From the NCBI RefSeq assembly GCF_004791025.1, contig NZ_SRUO01000003.1, forward strand, positions 310,001 through 374,000: DNA of 64,000 nt, given 5' to 3'. Source of the stretch: Mesorhizobium sp. M4B.F.Ca.ET.203.01.1.1 (GTDB taxonomy: Bacteria; Pseudomonadota; Alphaproteobacteria; Rhizobiales; Rhizobiaceae). Every line of letters begins with the position of its first letter. Position 1 is the stretch's first letter. Below are positions 9,753 to 18,089 of the stretch, in pieces. Position numbers and translations under genes: made by a program. The notes below the pieces were generated by a model. It saw only the letters and a program-made list of their open reading frames with translations. It was not told the origin of the DNA and made no database searches.

Positions 9753-10067
9753 ATGATCAGGCACTGCGTCTTCGTCAAATTCCGCAGCGACGTCAGCCCG
9801 GCTGAACGCGCGGCGATCCACGCCGATCTGGAAGCTTTGCGCTGGGCGATCGAAGGCATGGACAAGGTCCATTTCAGCGCCAATGTCAGTCCGGAACCCT
9901 TTGCGCGCGGCTTCAGCCACGGCTTCACCATCGACTTCCGCGATGCCGCCGCCCGCGACGCCTATCTGGTGCACGAGGCGCATCAGCGTGCCGGCGCCAG
10001 GCTGGTCGCCGCCCTCGAAGGCGGCACCGACGGGCTGATGGTTGTCGATCTGGAGATTCTCGACTGA
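9753..10067 (+). CDS. Dabb (stress-responsive alpha/beta barrel) domain protein
   Basis: A small 104-aa protein made of a single dimeric alpha/beta barrel domain. It begins IRHCVFVKFR, the usual opening of the family, with SHGFTIDFRD and YLVHEAHQ in the second half. GAGGAGAG just before the ATG is a strong ribosome-binding site. Family members are found as accessory proteins in catabolic operons or as oxygenase- or cyclase-like enzymes. The function here is unknown, but the 10-base gap to the GMC gene makes it part of the same operon. Confidence 0.85.
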   Translation: MIRHCVFVKFRSDVSPAERAAIHADLEALRWAIEGMDKVHFSANVSPEPFARGFSHGFTIDFRDAAARDAYLVHEAHQRAGARLVAALEGGTDGLMVVDLEILD

Positions 10068-10079
10068 CCGGCCGAGAAA

Positions 10080-10925
10080 TTACCCCAGACGCAATGCGAC
10101 GACGCCGGCGACGATGCTGAGCGCGGCGGCGCCGCGCCAGCGCGTCATCTTCTCGCCCAGTGCGAAGACCGAGATCATCATGGCGAACAGGATCGAGGTC
10201 TCGCGCAGCGATGCCACCGAGGCGATCGGCGCCTTGGTCATCGCCCACATGACGATCCAGTAGGCGGCGCCGCTGAGCACACCGGTGAACAGCCCCGCCT
10301 TCCAGTCGCGCGCCAACACTGGCAGCGATTGTGGTCCCCGGAAGATGAGACACAGCACCAACGCCCAGAGAGCATCGCAGACGAACAGCCAGGCGGCATA
10401 GCTTGTCGCGGTCGCCGCCAGCCGCGCGCCGCTGCCGTCGGACAGCGTGTAGCTGGCGATGAAGATCGAGGTGCCCAGCGCGAAGCAGACAGCGCGCAGG
10501 TTGAAGCGCTCCAGATGCACGCCGCCGCGAAACGACATCACCAGCGTGCCGGCCGACAACAGCAGGATACCGAGAATGGCCAGCGGCGCGGGGACCTCCC
10601 GCACGACCACCATGCCGCCGAGTGCCGCGAGCAGCGGCGCCGTGCCGCGCGCCAGCGGATAGGTCTGGGCGAAATCGCCGGCCTTGTAGGCGCCTATCAG
10701 GAAGGTCCGGTAGCCCATGTGGAAGAAGACCGAGGCGAGGATGAATGGCCATACCTCGGCTTTCGGCACCTTGACGAAGGGCAGCACGAGCAGCGCGGCG
10801 AAACCCATGCCGAGCGTCATCAGCGTGATCGACAGGAAGCGGTCGAGATGCACCTTGACCAGCGCGTTCCAGATCGCGTGCATGGCGGCGGCGGCAAGCA
10901 CCGCGAAGAAGACGAAAAGCGTCAT
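10080..10925 (-). CDS. EamA/DMT-family inner-membrane transporter
   Basis: A 281-aa multi-spanning protein with about ten hydrophobic helices arranged as two EamA repeats (roughly residues 1-140 and 145-281), the drug/metabolite transporter fold. The start is MTLFVFFAVL, whose first residues already form helix 1. It converges on the Dabb gene and lies 7 bases from the phosphatase-family gene upstream of it on the same strand, so those two minus-strand genes may be co-transcribed. Family members export amino acids, sugars or drugs; the substrate cannot be inferred. Confidence 0.83.
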   Translation of the reverse strand: MTLFVFFAVLAAAAMHAIWNALVKVHLDRFLSITLMTLGMGFAALLVLPFVKVPKAEVWPFILASVFFHMGYRTFLIGAYKAGDFAQTYPLARGTAPLLAALGGMVVVREVPAPLAILGILLLSAGTLVMSFRGGVHLERFNLRAVCFALGTSIFIASYTLSDGSGARLAATATSYAAWLFVCDALWALVLCLIFRGPQSLPVLARDWKAGLFTGVLSGAAYWIVMWAMTKAPIASVASLRETSILFAMMISVFALGEKMTRWRGAAALSIVAGVVALRLG

Positions 10926-10932
10926 GCCTTGG

Positions 10933-11850
10933 TCATCCGCCTCCGGAAGTCGTGGCGAGGCCTGGCGTCTCGAGGTCGATATCGATCCTCAGCGGAAAAT
11001 GGTCGGACGCGATCTCGCCGATGTCGGCGCCGACCGAGCGCACGCGCGTGGCAAGCATGCCGCCGACGAAGCAATGGTCGAGCCGGCGCTTTGCCAGCCT
11101 GCCGTCGATGATCTTTTCATGGGTGTGGAAATCGGCCACCGGCTCGCTGGCGACGGCGGCGGCATCGACGAAACCGTCGCGATAGGCCGCCCCCCGGTGG
11201 TACGGTGTGCCGCCGACGATGCGCCGGTACTCGGCGCTATCAGGCTCCATGTTGAAGTCGCCCAGCCAGATTGCCGCCAGCGGGTTCTCCGGCTCCGGCC
11301 CGCCATTGCTCCAGTTGCGCTGCGGTTCGTCGTCGGCGCCGCTCCACGGGCCGCCGTCCGACGGCGCCCGGCGATGCTCGGCCAGCAGATAATCGATCTG
11401 CTCCAGCCGCTCCTCGGCGGCGATGTGCGCGAGATGCAACGACAGCACCCTGAGCGAACCAGCCGGCGCGCGGATCATGCATTCGAGCGCGGCGTTGCGC
11501 GTGTTGAGCGGGCGCACGGTGCGGCGCAGCGGCAGCGTATGCAACCTGGACCAGACGATCGGCAGCTTCGACAGCACCATGGTCCCGAACTGCCGGCGGC
11601 GGTTGACGAAGCGGCCGTCGCGCCGCTCGCTGGCATCCATGTCGAAAGCTGGGCCGTAGACCCAGTGGTAATCGGGCAGCAGTCGCGACAGAATTTCCGG
11701 CTGGTCGTCCTCGTTGGTTCGCTGCCAGTGCCGCTCGACCTCCTGCAAGGCGATGATGTCGGCGCCGTCGACGACGCGCGCGGCGCGCGCCAGATCGTAG
11801 CGGCCGTCGCTGCCGAACCCGTACTGGATGTTGTAGCTGACGAGCTTCAT
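10933..11850 (-). CDS. Endonuclease/exonuclease/phosphatase-family protein
   Basis: A 305-aa metal-dependent hydrolase of the EEP (DNase I-like) fold. The motifs appear in family order: YNIQYG near residue 6, the metal-binding glutamate in LQEVER (residues 35-40), LSLHLAH in mid protein, GDFNMEPDS, RRLDHCFV and the catalytic SDHFPL near the C-terminus. No signal peptide is seen. Substrates in the family range from DNA to inositol phosphates and sphingomyelin. The linker between LSLHLAH and GDFNM is rich in polar residues and longer than usual. Confidence 0.85.
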   Translation of the reverse strand: MKLVSYNIQYGFGSDGRYDLARAARVVDGADIIALQEVERHWQRTNEDDQPEILSRLLPDYHWVYGPAFDMDASERRDGRFVNRRRQFGTMVLSKLPIVWSRLHTLPLRRTVRPLNTRNAALECMIRAPAGSLRVLSLHLAHIAAEERLEQIDYLLAEHRRAPSDGGPWSGADDEPQRNWSNGGPEPENPLAAIWLGDFNMEPDSAEYRRIVGGTPYHRGAAYRDGFVDAAAVASEPVADFHTHEKIIDGRLAKRRLDHCFVGGMLATRVRSVGADIGEIASDHFPLRIDIDLETPGLATTSGGG

Positions 11851-11951
11851 TGATTACCCGGCTCAACTTTCGGCGATGGCACTAGCGGTTCCGTGATGGT
11901 GTTGCAATGGACCGCAATGGCGACGGGGCTAGGCCAGGAGGAGTAAACCGC

Positions 11952-13502
11952 CTAGGTCGTCAGCGGCTGGAACCGCCCCGCCGGCGACGCCGCCAGTTCC
12001 GACCAGTCGATTTCCTCCTCCAGCCGGTGATAGGCCTCGTCGCCGATCGTGCCGCTGCGGCGCAATTCCTCCAGCGCGTCGCGCTGGCGCTTGATGGCAT
12101 AGAGGCGCAGCCGGTCGTATTCGGTCGCCGCCTGGGCGTCCTCGGGGTTCTCGGCGACCCGGCGCTGCGCCTCATACTGCTCGCGCACCACTGCCGCCGC
12201 GGCCGAAGTCTTGTGGTTCAGGACGTCGAGCGCGGCCTGCATGACGGCGACGCGCGCCTCGGCCACCTCGCGGTCTATCGTCGTATCCGGTTCGAAGTCG
12301 AGTATCCTGAGCAGAGGCTTCAGGCTCATGCCTTGCAGCACCAGCGTGCCGAGAACGACCGCGAAGGCGGCAAGCACGATCGGGTCACGCCCCGGGAAGC
12401 CAGCCGGCAGCGCAATCGCCACCACCAGCGTCACCAGTCCCCGCATGCCGCACCAACCGACGAGCACGGCGCCGCGAAATGTCGGCGCATCGCGCTTTTT
12501 GTCTTCACCGTCGACGCGGGCAACCCATCGCATGACCGCAACGTAGCTCGCGACCCAGACGAGGCGCGCCGCGATGACGACGGCCAGCACCGTCGCGGCG
12601 AAGAGAAAGGCATCGCCTTGCCCGTCGCCGGAGAGCCGGCCGACGATCGACCGTGCCTGCAGGCCCATCAGCACGAAAGCCAGCACGTTCAGCACGAACA
12701 CCGCCGATTCCCAGACCGAATAGGTGCTGACGCGCCTGCGCGCCGACATCAGGCGCGGCGCGGTGCGCGCAATCGTCATGGCATAGACGACGATGGTGAT
12801 GATAGCCGACAGCCCGAGCCTGTCGGCAACTATCCAGACACCGAATGTACCGGCGAACTGCACTACGGTGCTGCTTGCCGCATCCTCGATGCGCGTCAGT
12901 GTCAGCAGCGAGAAGCGGCCGAACAGATAGCCGGCGACGACGCTGCCAACCGTCGACAATAGGATCACCGGCACCGCGTCCTTCAGCATGACCGAGCCGA
13001 TGGCGGCCGAAACCGCGATCCTGTAGATCAGCAGCGCGGTCGCATCGTTGAGCAGGCTCTCGCCCTGCAGGATGGCGGTGATGCGGTGCGGCACCTTGAA
13101 CTGACCGAGCACAGCGCTCGCCGCCACCGCATCCGGCGGCGCGACGATGGCGCCGAGCGCGATCGCCGCCGCGATCGGCAGGCCGGCCATCTTCCAGCCG
13201 ACGAAGGCAACGACCACGGTGGTGAAGACGACGGCGCCAAGCGCCAGCAGCGCCAGCGACAGCCGGTAGCGCTTCAGGTCGCGCAGCGAGGTGTCATAGG
13301 CAGCGTCGAGGAGCACCGGCGCGATGAACAGCGCAAGCGCCAGTTCCGGATCGATCTCGATGGTCGGTGCGCCGGGCACGAAGGCGATCCCCACCCCGGC
13401 CAAGGCTAGCAGCGAAGGATAAGGTACCTCCAGCCGCCGCGACAGCGCCGCCAGCGCGACGGCGATCAAAAGCAGGACAAGGGTCAGTTCGAACAGGGCC
13501 AT
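11952..13502 (-). CDS. Na+/H+ antiporter, CPA1 family
   Basis: Inner-membrane cation/proton antiporter, 516 aa. About twelve hydrophobic helices span residues 1-400. The ion-binding motif APPDAVA (121-127) and the family signature GESLLNDATAL (147-157) are both intact. A charged cytoplasmic tail rich in Arg and Glu occupies about 400-516, as in bacterial NhaP/YjcE-type proteins. The likely role is pH and sodium homeostasis. It has its own start after a gene-free, repeat-filled region and is 101 bases from the EEP gene, so it is probably a separate unit. Confidence 0.9.
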   Translation of the reverse strand: MALFELTLVLLLIAVALAALSRRLEVPYPSLLALAGVGIAFVPGAPTIEIDPELALALFIAPVLLDAAYDTSLRDLKRYRLSLALLALGAVVFTTVVVAFVGWKMAGLPIAAAIALGAIVAPPDAVAASAVLGQFKVPHRITAILQGESLLNDATALLIYRIAVSAAIGSVMLKDAVPVILLSTVGSVVAGYLFGRFSLLTLTRIEDAASSTVVQFAGTFGVWIVADRLGLSAIITIVVYAMTIARTAPRLMSARRRVSTYSVWESAVFVLNVLAFVLMGLQARSIVGRLSGDGQGDAFLFAATVLAVVIAARLVWVASYVAVMRWVARVDGEDKKRDAPTFRGAVLVGWCGMRGLVTLVVAIALPAGFPGRDPIVLAAFAVVLGTLVLQGMSLKPLLRILDFEPDTTIDREVAEARVAVMQAALDVLNHKTSAAAAVVREQYEAQRRVAENPEDAQAATEYDRLRLYAIKRQRDALEELRRSGTIGDEAYHRLEEEIDWSELAASPAGRFQPLTT

Positions 13503-13570
13503 GTCTTATCGTAGCGACGAAGCAAGGAGCTTGGCAGTGGCAAAGCGGCAAGATGCTGTTGATTGTCGGA

Positions 13571-13604
13571 GCCTTGGCCTGCCTGGAAAGAGGCAGGCCA
13601 AGGC
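13571..13604. repeat. Perfect 14-bp inverted repeat, 6-nt loop
   Basis: GCCTTGGCCTGCCT and AGGCAGGCCAAGGC flank the loop GGAAAG. It lies upstream of the antiporter gene (minus strand) and beyond the end of the downstream ATPase gene. There is no T-run on either side. It could be a bidirectional transcription barrier or part of the neighbouring repeat mosaic. Confidence 0.7.
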
Positions 13605-13635
13605 TTCGACGGGATTTTCAACGCTAGCCGCTCAG

Positions 13636-13823
13636 GTCGGCGCTGCCCCTCATTGCCCTGCCGGGCATTTCTCCCCGTATGGTGACGGGGAGAAAGACGC
13701 CGGCACCGATGATTTCGCTAACTATCGCCGTTGAGGAATGAGGCGCCGGCGTCGCGGCCAGCCCCTTCTCCCCGTCACTATACGGGGAGAAGGTGCCGGC
13801 AGGCGGATGAGGGGCGGCGCCGA
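13636..13823. repeat. Inverted pair of RIME-like intergenic palindromic elements
   Basis: The left copy (13636-13704) starts GTCGGCGC and holds CTCCCCGTA/TGACGGGGAG. The right copy (13757-13823) is essentially its reverse complement, with CTTCTCCCCGTCACTATACG and ending GCGCCGAC. Each copy is itself a hairpin, and together they form a roughly 190-base palindrome. Related copies lie at 20714-20836, 30145-30200 and 30272-30329, all between genes. They resemble the rhizobial intergenic mosaic elements (RIME); that family assignment is from memory. Confidence 0.75.
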
Positions 13824-13898
13824 CGGTTGGTCATTGCGGACACATCGGCTCCTGATGGTTTGCAACGGTCGACGACGTGCGAAACCACGACGTTGTTC

Positions 13899-14963
13899 CT
13901 AATGCAAAACCAGCATGTCGCCGGACGAGAACGAGATGTCCGCCTTCTCGCCGACCACGGGCGGTGGCGCCGTCGAGTTGTTGAACGTGTCGAGCGACAC
14001 CGTGTTGCCGCCAATGCCGACGCGCACCCGGATGACCGAGCCGAGGAAGTGCACTTCGGCGATCTCGCCGGAAAGGCTGGTGTCATGGCCGGGTTGCCAC
14101 CCCAGCGAAATCGCCTCGGGCCTGAGCGCCAGCGACAGCGTGTCGCCGGACTTCGAGCCATTGAGCTTGCCCTGGAGCGCGACCTCCTGCGCATTGACAC
14201 GCACCTTGCCGGCGGCGGCGTCGGTGACCGTGCCTTCCAGCACGTTGAGTGTGCCGACGAAATTGGCGACGAACTTCGTCGCCGGCCGGTTGTAGATCTC
14301 GAACGGCGTGCCGACCTGCTCGGCCTTGCCGCCATACATGACGGCGATGCGGTCGGAGATCGACAGCGCTTCTTCCTGGTCGTGGGTGACGAAAATGGTG
14401 GTTATGCCGAGCTTCTTCTGGATCGAACGGATCTCCTCGCGCAGCGACACGCGCACCTTGGCGTCGAGCGCCGACAGCGGCTCGTCGAGCAGCAAGAGCT
14501 TCGGCTTCGGCGCGATCGCGCGCGCCAGCGCGATGCGCTGCTGCTGGCCGCCGGAAAGCTGGTAGGGATAGCGGTCGGCCATCTGCGGCAGCTTGATGAT
14601 GTCGAGCATCTCGGCGACGCGCGAATCGATGGCGGCCTTGGCCATGCCCGCCACCTTCAGCCCGAAGCCGATGTTCTGCGCCACCGTCAGATTGGGAAAC
14701 AGCGCGTAGGCCTGGAACACCATGCCGACATTGCGCTGGTTGGGCTTCAGCCGCGTGATGTCCTTGCCAGCCACCACGATCTTGCCGGCGCTCGGCTCCT
14801 CGAAACCGGCGACCATGCGCAGCACCGTCGTCTTGCCGCAGCCCGATGGGCCAAGGAAGGACACGAACTCGCCCGGCGCAACGTCGAGGTTGAAATCCTC
14901 GACCACAGTCGTGGCACCGAAGGACTTTCGCACATGCTGGATGGAGAGGAACGGCTCGGCCAT
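13899..14963 (-). CDS. ABC transporter ATP-binding protein (PotA/FbpC-like)
   Basis: Cytoplasmic ATPase, 354 aa, of a polyamine/iron/phosphonate-type importer. Walker A GPSGCGKTT is at 38-46, the signature LSGGQQQR at 136-143 and Walker B LLLLDEP at 156-162. A C-terminal TOBE domain follows residue 240. It is the last gene of a four-gene transporter set read leftwards (binding protein, two permeases, ATPase), 11 bases after permease 2. Residues 283-295 include GWQPGHDTSLSGE, typical of the TOBE region. Substrate is inferred from the binding protein and neighbours. Confidence 0.92.
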   Translation of the reverse strand: MAEPFLSIQHVRKSFGATTVVEDFNLDVAPGEFVSFLGPSGCGKTTVLRMVAGFEEPSAGKIVVAGKDITRLKPNQRNVGMVFQAYALFPNLTVAQNIGFGLKVAGMAKAAIDSRVAEMLDIIKLPQMADRYPYQLSGGQQQRIALARAIAPKPKLLLLDEPLSALDAKVRVSLREEIRSIQKKLGITTIFVTHDQEEALSISDRIAVMYGGKAEQVGTPFEIYNRPATKFVANFVGTLNVLEGTVTDAAAGKVRVNAQEVALQGKLNGSKSGDTLSLALRPEAISLGWQPGHDTSLSGEIAEVHFLGSVIRVRVGIGGNTVSLDTFNNSTAPPPVVGEKADISFSSGDMLVLH

Positions 14964-14974
14964 GGCTTTGACTT

Positions 14975-15766
14975 TCAGTTCGGGCGGTTCGCCGATTTCG
15001 GCGCGAAGCGGGAAAGGATCTGGATCAGCGACATGCAGCCCCAGGTGATGGCGAAGGCGATGATGGCAAGCGCCGCCGGCTCATAGGCGCGGTTGGCGCC
15101 GATATTCTGCAGATACGGTCCGAAGGCCGGCCGATTGAGCAGGCTCGCCATGGTGAATTCGCCGATGACGATGGCGAAGGTCAGGAAGGCGCCCGACAAC
15201 ACCGCGATCAGCACATTGGGCAGGATGACACGGGTGATGATCGTCCCCCAGCCGGCGCCGAGGATCTGCGCCGCTTCCGTCAGCGTCCTGACATCGATGG
15301 TGCGCAGCCCGGTATCGACCGCCCGGTACATGTAGGGCAGCGCCAGCGTCGCATAGCCGATGACCAGCAGGGCGTTGGTGCCCGTGTCGCTGGCGAGGAA
15401 CGGCAGCGGCGAGTTGGAGCCGTACATCCGGATGTAGCCGAAGACGATGACGATGGCCGGAATGACCAGTGGCAACAGCGTGATGAACTCGACCACCGGC
15501 CTGATCTGCGGCAGACGCAGCCGGATCCAGTAGGCCGCGGGCACCACGATCAGCACGCCGAGGATGATGGTGAAGATCGCCGCGACTACCGAATACATGA
15601 ATGTGGCCTGGAAGCGCTCGTCCCCCAGCACGATCTGATAGGCGTCGAACGAATAGGCGCCGCGCCGCATGCGCATCGAGAATTCGACGGTCGCGATCAG
15701 CGGAATGAAGAAATAGGCCGCGCCCAGCGCGAAGACGACCCAGGCCCAGAATCTACCGGACTTCAT
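14975..15766 (-). CDS. ABC transporter permease (PotC-like)
   Basis: Inner-membrane subunit, 263 aa, with about six hydrophobic helices beginning with FWAWVVFALGAAYFFIPL. The EAA-type loop TLTEAAQILGAGWGTIITRVI is near residue 165. The start codon at 15766 overlaps the stop of the preceding permease by 4 bases (ATGA), which decides the start over longer in-frame extensions that run into that gene. PotC-type subunits pair with PotB-type subunits in polyamine, iron(III) and 2-aminoethylphosphonate importers. Confidence 0.88.
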   Translation of the reverse strand: MKSGRFWAWVVFALGAAYFFIPLIATVEFSMRMRRGAYSFDAYQIVLGDERFQATFMYSVVAAIFTIILGVLIVVPAAYWIRLRLPQIRPVVEFITLLPLVIPAIVIVFGYIRMYGSNSPLPFLASDTGTNALLVIGYATLALPYMYRAVDTGLRTIDVRTLTEAAQILGAGWGTIITRVILPNVLIAVLSGAFLTFAIVIGEFTMASLLNRPAFGPYLQNIGANRAYEPAALAIIAFAITWGCMSLIQILSRFAPKSANRPN

Positions 15767-16677
15767 TTGAGCCACCTCTCCGAGCGGGTCCGGAACCAGA
15801 TGTAGAAGACATTGGCGAGACCGGTGATGACGATCATGCCGAAGGCGATCGCATAGCCGAGATGCGCGTTGTGCAATACGTCGCCACGGATCTGCGCGTA
15901 GAGCAGGATCGGCACGATGTTGAGCGAGGAACCAGTCAGCGCATAGGCGGTGGCGATCGCCCCGAAGGCGTTGGCGAAGAGCAGGATCACGGTGCCGAGG
16001 AAGCTCGGCCAGATCACCGGAATGACCACCATGCGCCAATACTGCGCCGTGGTCGCGCCGAGCGTCGCGGCGGCTTCACCCCATTCCTTCTTCAGCCCGT
16101 CGATAGCCGGCGTGATGATGACCACCATCAGCGGGATCTGGAAGTAGACATAAGTCAGCGTCAGGCCCCAGAAGGACAGGATGTTGAAGCCGTGCGCGTA
16201 AATGTTCAGCCCAAACACGGTGTTCAGGATGACGGTGGCGAGCCCGAGCCGGCCCAGCGTGGCAAGGAAGGCGAAGGCCAGCGGCACGCCGGCGAAATTG
16301 GAAGCGACACCGGAAAATGTCAGCGTCGCCGAGCGTATCCAGTCCGGCAGGCCGCCACGCACGATGGCAATGGCGATGGCGAGCCCGGCGAAGGCGCCGA
16401 TCAGAGCCGAGGCAAGGCTGACCTTGATGGAAATCCAGTAGGCGGCAACGATCGACGGCTGCGCCAGGGCCGCGATGTTTTCGAACGTGAACTCGCCTGC
16501 GTCGTTCTGGAAGGCGCCCAGCATCAGGTAGAGCGTGGGCAGGATCAGGAACATGATCGCGAAGACGAAGAACGGCGTGACGCCGAGCCACTGCGTCGGC
16601 AGCCGCAGCCTTCGCGCCTCGGCGGGCGGCGCGGTCTTCCCCGCAATGGCTTGATTGGAGAGGGAGAGATCGGTCAT
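15763..16677 (-). CDS. ABC transporter permease (PotB-like)
   Basis: First membrane subunit, 304 aa, of the importer. A polar N-terminus of about 30 residues precedes about six hydrophobic helices, and the coupling loop GLKKEWGEAAATLGATTAQYW lies near 210-230. It follows the binding-protein gene after 61 bases and overlaps the next permease by 4 bases. The gene order binding protein, PotB-like, PotC-like, ATPase is the common one for this importer class. Confidence 0.88.
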   Translation of the reverse strand: MTDLSLSNQAIAGKTAPPAEARRLRLPTQWLGVTPFFVFAIMFLILPTLYLMLGAFQNDAGEFTFENIAALAQPSIVAAYWISIKVSLASALIGAFAGLAIAIAIVRGGLPDWIRSATLTFSGVASNFAGVPLAFAFLATLGRLGLATVILNTVFGLNIYAHGFNILSFWGLTLTYVYFQIPLMVVIITPAIDGLKKEWGEAAATLGATTAQYWRMVVIPVIWPSFLGTVILLFANAFGAIATAYALTGSSLNIVPILLYAQIRGDVLHNAHLGYAIAFGMIVITGLANVFYIWFRTRSERWLK

Positions 16678-16738
16678 GCGCCGGCTACCGTCTTGGAGAG
16701 GAGCCGGGCGGCCAAAGCCGCCCGGCCCTTACATTGTG

Positions 16739-17845
16739 TTACTTCACGTTGGCGCCGACAACGGCATCCCAGTTCTTGGTGATGGCTTCCTTGGCCTTGC
16801 CCTGTTCATCGAGGGTCGGGAAGACAGCTGATGCATAGGCCTCGGCCGGCGGCAGCTTGGCCATCACGTCGGCCGGGAGCTTGCCGTTCTTGGCGAGGTC
16901 GTTGAAGCGGATCGGGTGGCAATAGCCCTTCAGCCAGCCGATCTGGCCTTCGTCGGAGTAGAGATACTCGAGCCACAGCTTGGCAGCATTCGGGTGCGGC
17001 GCGTAGGCGCTGATCGCCTGCACGTAGACGCCGGCGACGACGCCGGTCTTCGGCACGACGACATCGACGGGCGGGTTGCCCTTCAGCGTGTCGCGGCCGG
17101 CAAGCGCGTTGTAATCCCAGGTGACCAGGATCGGCGTCTGGCCCTGGGCGAGCGTCGCCGGCTTGCCGATGACCGGCACGAAATTGCCGGCGGCGTTGAG
17201 CTTCTTGAAGAAGTCGAGACCGGCGGTGCCGGCGGCTTCGCCAGCGGCCGCGCCACCGGAAAGGCCGGCGGCGTAGACGGCCTGGATGGCCTGGTTCGAG
17301 GCGCGCGGGTCACCGGCGAGCGCAACCGTGTTGGCATAGTCTGCCTTCAAGAGGTCGGCCCAGTCAGCCGGCGCTTCCTTGACCAGATCCTTGTTCACCA
17401 GGAAGGACAGCACGCCGTAATAGTCGCCGGTCCAGAAGCCATCCGCATCCTTGGCGCTGTCCGGGATCGAGTCCCAGGTCGACACCTTGTAGGGTTGGAT
17501 CAGGCCGTCGGCCTTTGCCGACGGGCCGAAGGACAGGCCGACGTCGATGACGTCAGGCGCCTGCGGGCCCTTGTTGTCCTTGTTGGCCTTGATCGCCTCG
17601 ATCTCGTCGCCCGAGCCGGCATCCGGGTTGAGTTCGTTGATCTTGATCTCCGGATACTTCGCCTTGAAGCCATCGATGACGGCGCCGTAACCGCACCAGT
17701 CATGCGGCAGCGCGATCGTGGTGAGCTCGCCCTCCGCCTTGGCCGCCTTGACGAGTTCATCCAGCGAAGCCGCGGACGAAATCACCGACGACACCATCAG
17801 GGTCGCGGCCGAAAGGGAAAGCACTTTCCCCGTGAATTTGAACAT
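16739..17845 (-). CDS. ABC transporter substrate-binding protein (polyamine/iron/phosphonate class)
   Basis: Periplasmic receptor, 368 aa, of the importer encoded at 13899-16677. An Sec signal peptide covers roughly residues 1-25, ending near SSAAS. The mature part starts as in the SBP_bac_1/8 proteins that include AfuA, PotD and 2-aminoethylphosphonate receptors (LVKAAKAEGELTTIALPHDW). The ribosome-binding site GGAGAG lies just before the ATG. The 244-base gap upstream, before the alcohol dehydrogenase stop, suggests its own promoter. A linear amine is plausible from the downstream ligase cluster, but sequence alone cannot separate amine from iron or phosphonate. Confidence 0.85.
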   Translation of the reverse strand: MFKFTGKVLSLSAATLMVSSVISSAASLDELVKAAKAEGELTTIALPHDWCGYGAVIDGFKAKYPEIKINELNPDAGSGDEIEAIKANKDNKGPQAPDVIDVGLSFGPSAKADGLIQPYKVSTWDSIPDSAKDADGFWTGDYYGVLSFLVNKDLVKEAPADWADLLKADYANTVALAGDPRASNQAIQAVYAAGLSGGAAAGEAAGTAGLDFFKKLNAAGNFVPVIGKPATLAQGQTPILVTWDYNALAGRDTLKGNPPVDVVVPKTGVVAGVYVQAISAYAPHPNAAKLWLEYLYSDEGQIGWLKGYCHPIRFNDLAKNGKLPADVMAKLPPAEAYASAVFPTLDEQGKAKEAITKNWDAVVGANVK

Positions 17846-18089
17846 GTGTTCTCTCCGTTGAACTGACGCCGTTGGACGCCTGCGATGCGGTATCGTTTTC
17901 GTGTGACAGCCAGATGAAAGCTTTGTGAAACCGGCACCCCGCAGTACGAAAAAGTAAACTCTTTTTAACCGGGTGTAGCAATCGCCTCGCGATTATTTTT
18001 CCGGCTAATTATTTCCCGCCTTGTCTTTCGCCCTCTCCCCTTTCCTTTCCCCTCGTTTTCCGGATCAATTCCGACGCCTGAAATCGATC

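Larger units (their letters stand above)
13503..13898. other. Gene-free region holding a long hairpin and RIME-like repeats
   Basis: This 396-base stretch has no credible gene. It contains a perfect 14-bp hairpin (13571-13604) and two inverted copies of a palindromic intergenic element (13636-13823). The remaining 75 bases before the ATPase stop codon show nothing recognisable. Confidence 0.8.

Noticed and set aside
7925..9931. A 668-codon open frame antisense to the choline dehydrogenase-like gene
   Set aside because: The composition is the mirror of the GMC gene, it has no recognisable motif, and it crosses three real genes.
10329..11853. Plus-strand frames over the EamA and EEP genes
   Set aside because: The encoded proteins are Arg/Gln/Asp-rich without structure, whereas the minus strand shows ten helices and complete EEP motifs.
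13636..13823. CRISPR array or transposon ends
   Set aside because: There are only two copies, inverted rather than direct, with no regular spacers and no cas or transposase genes in the window.
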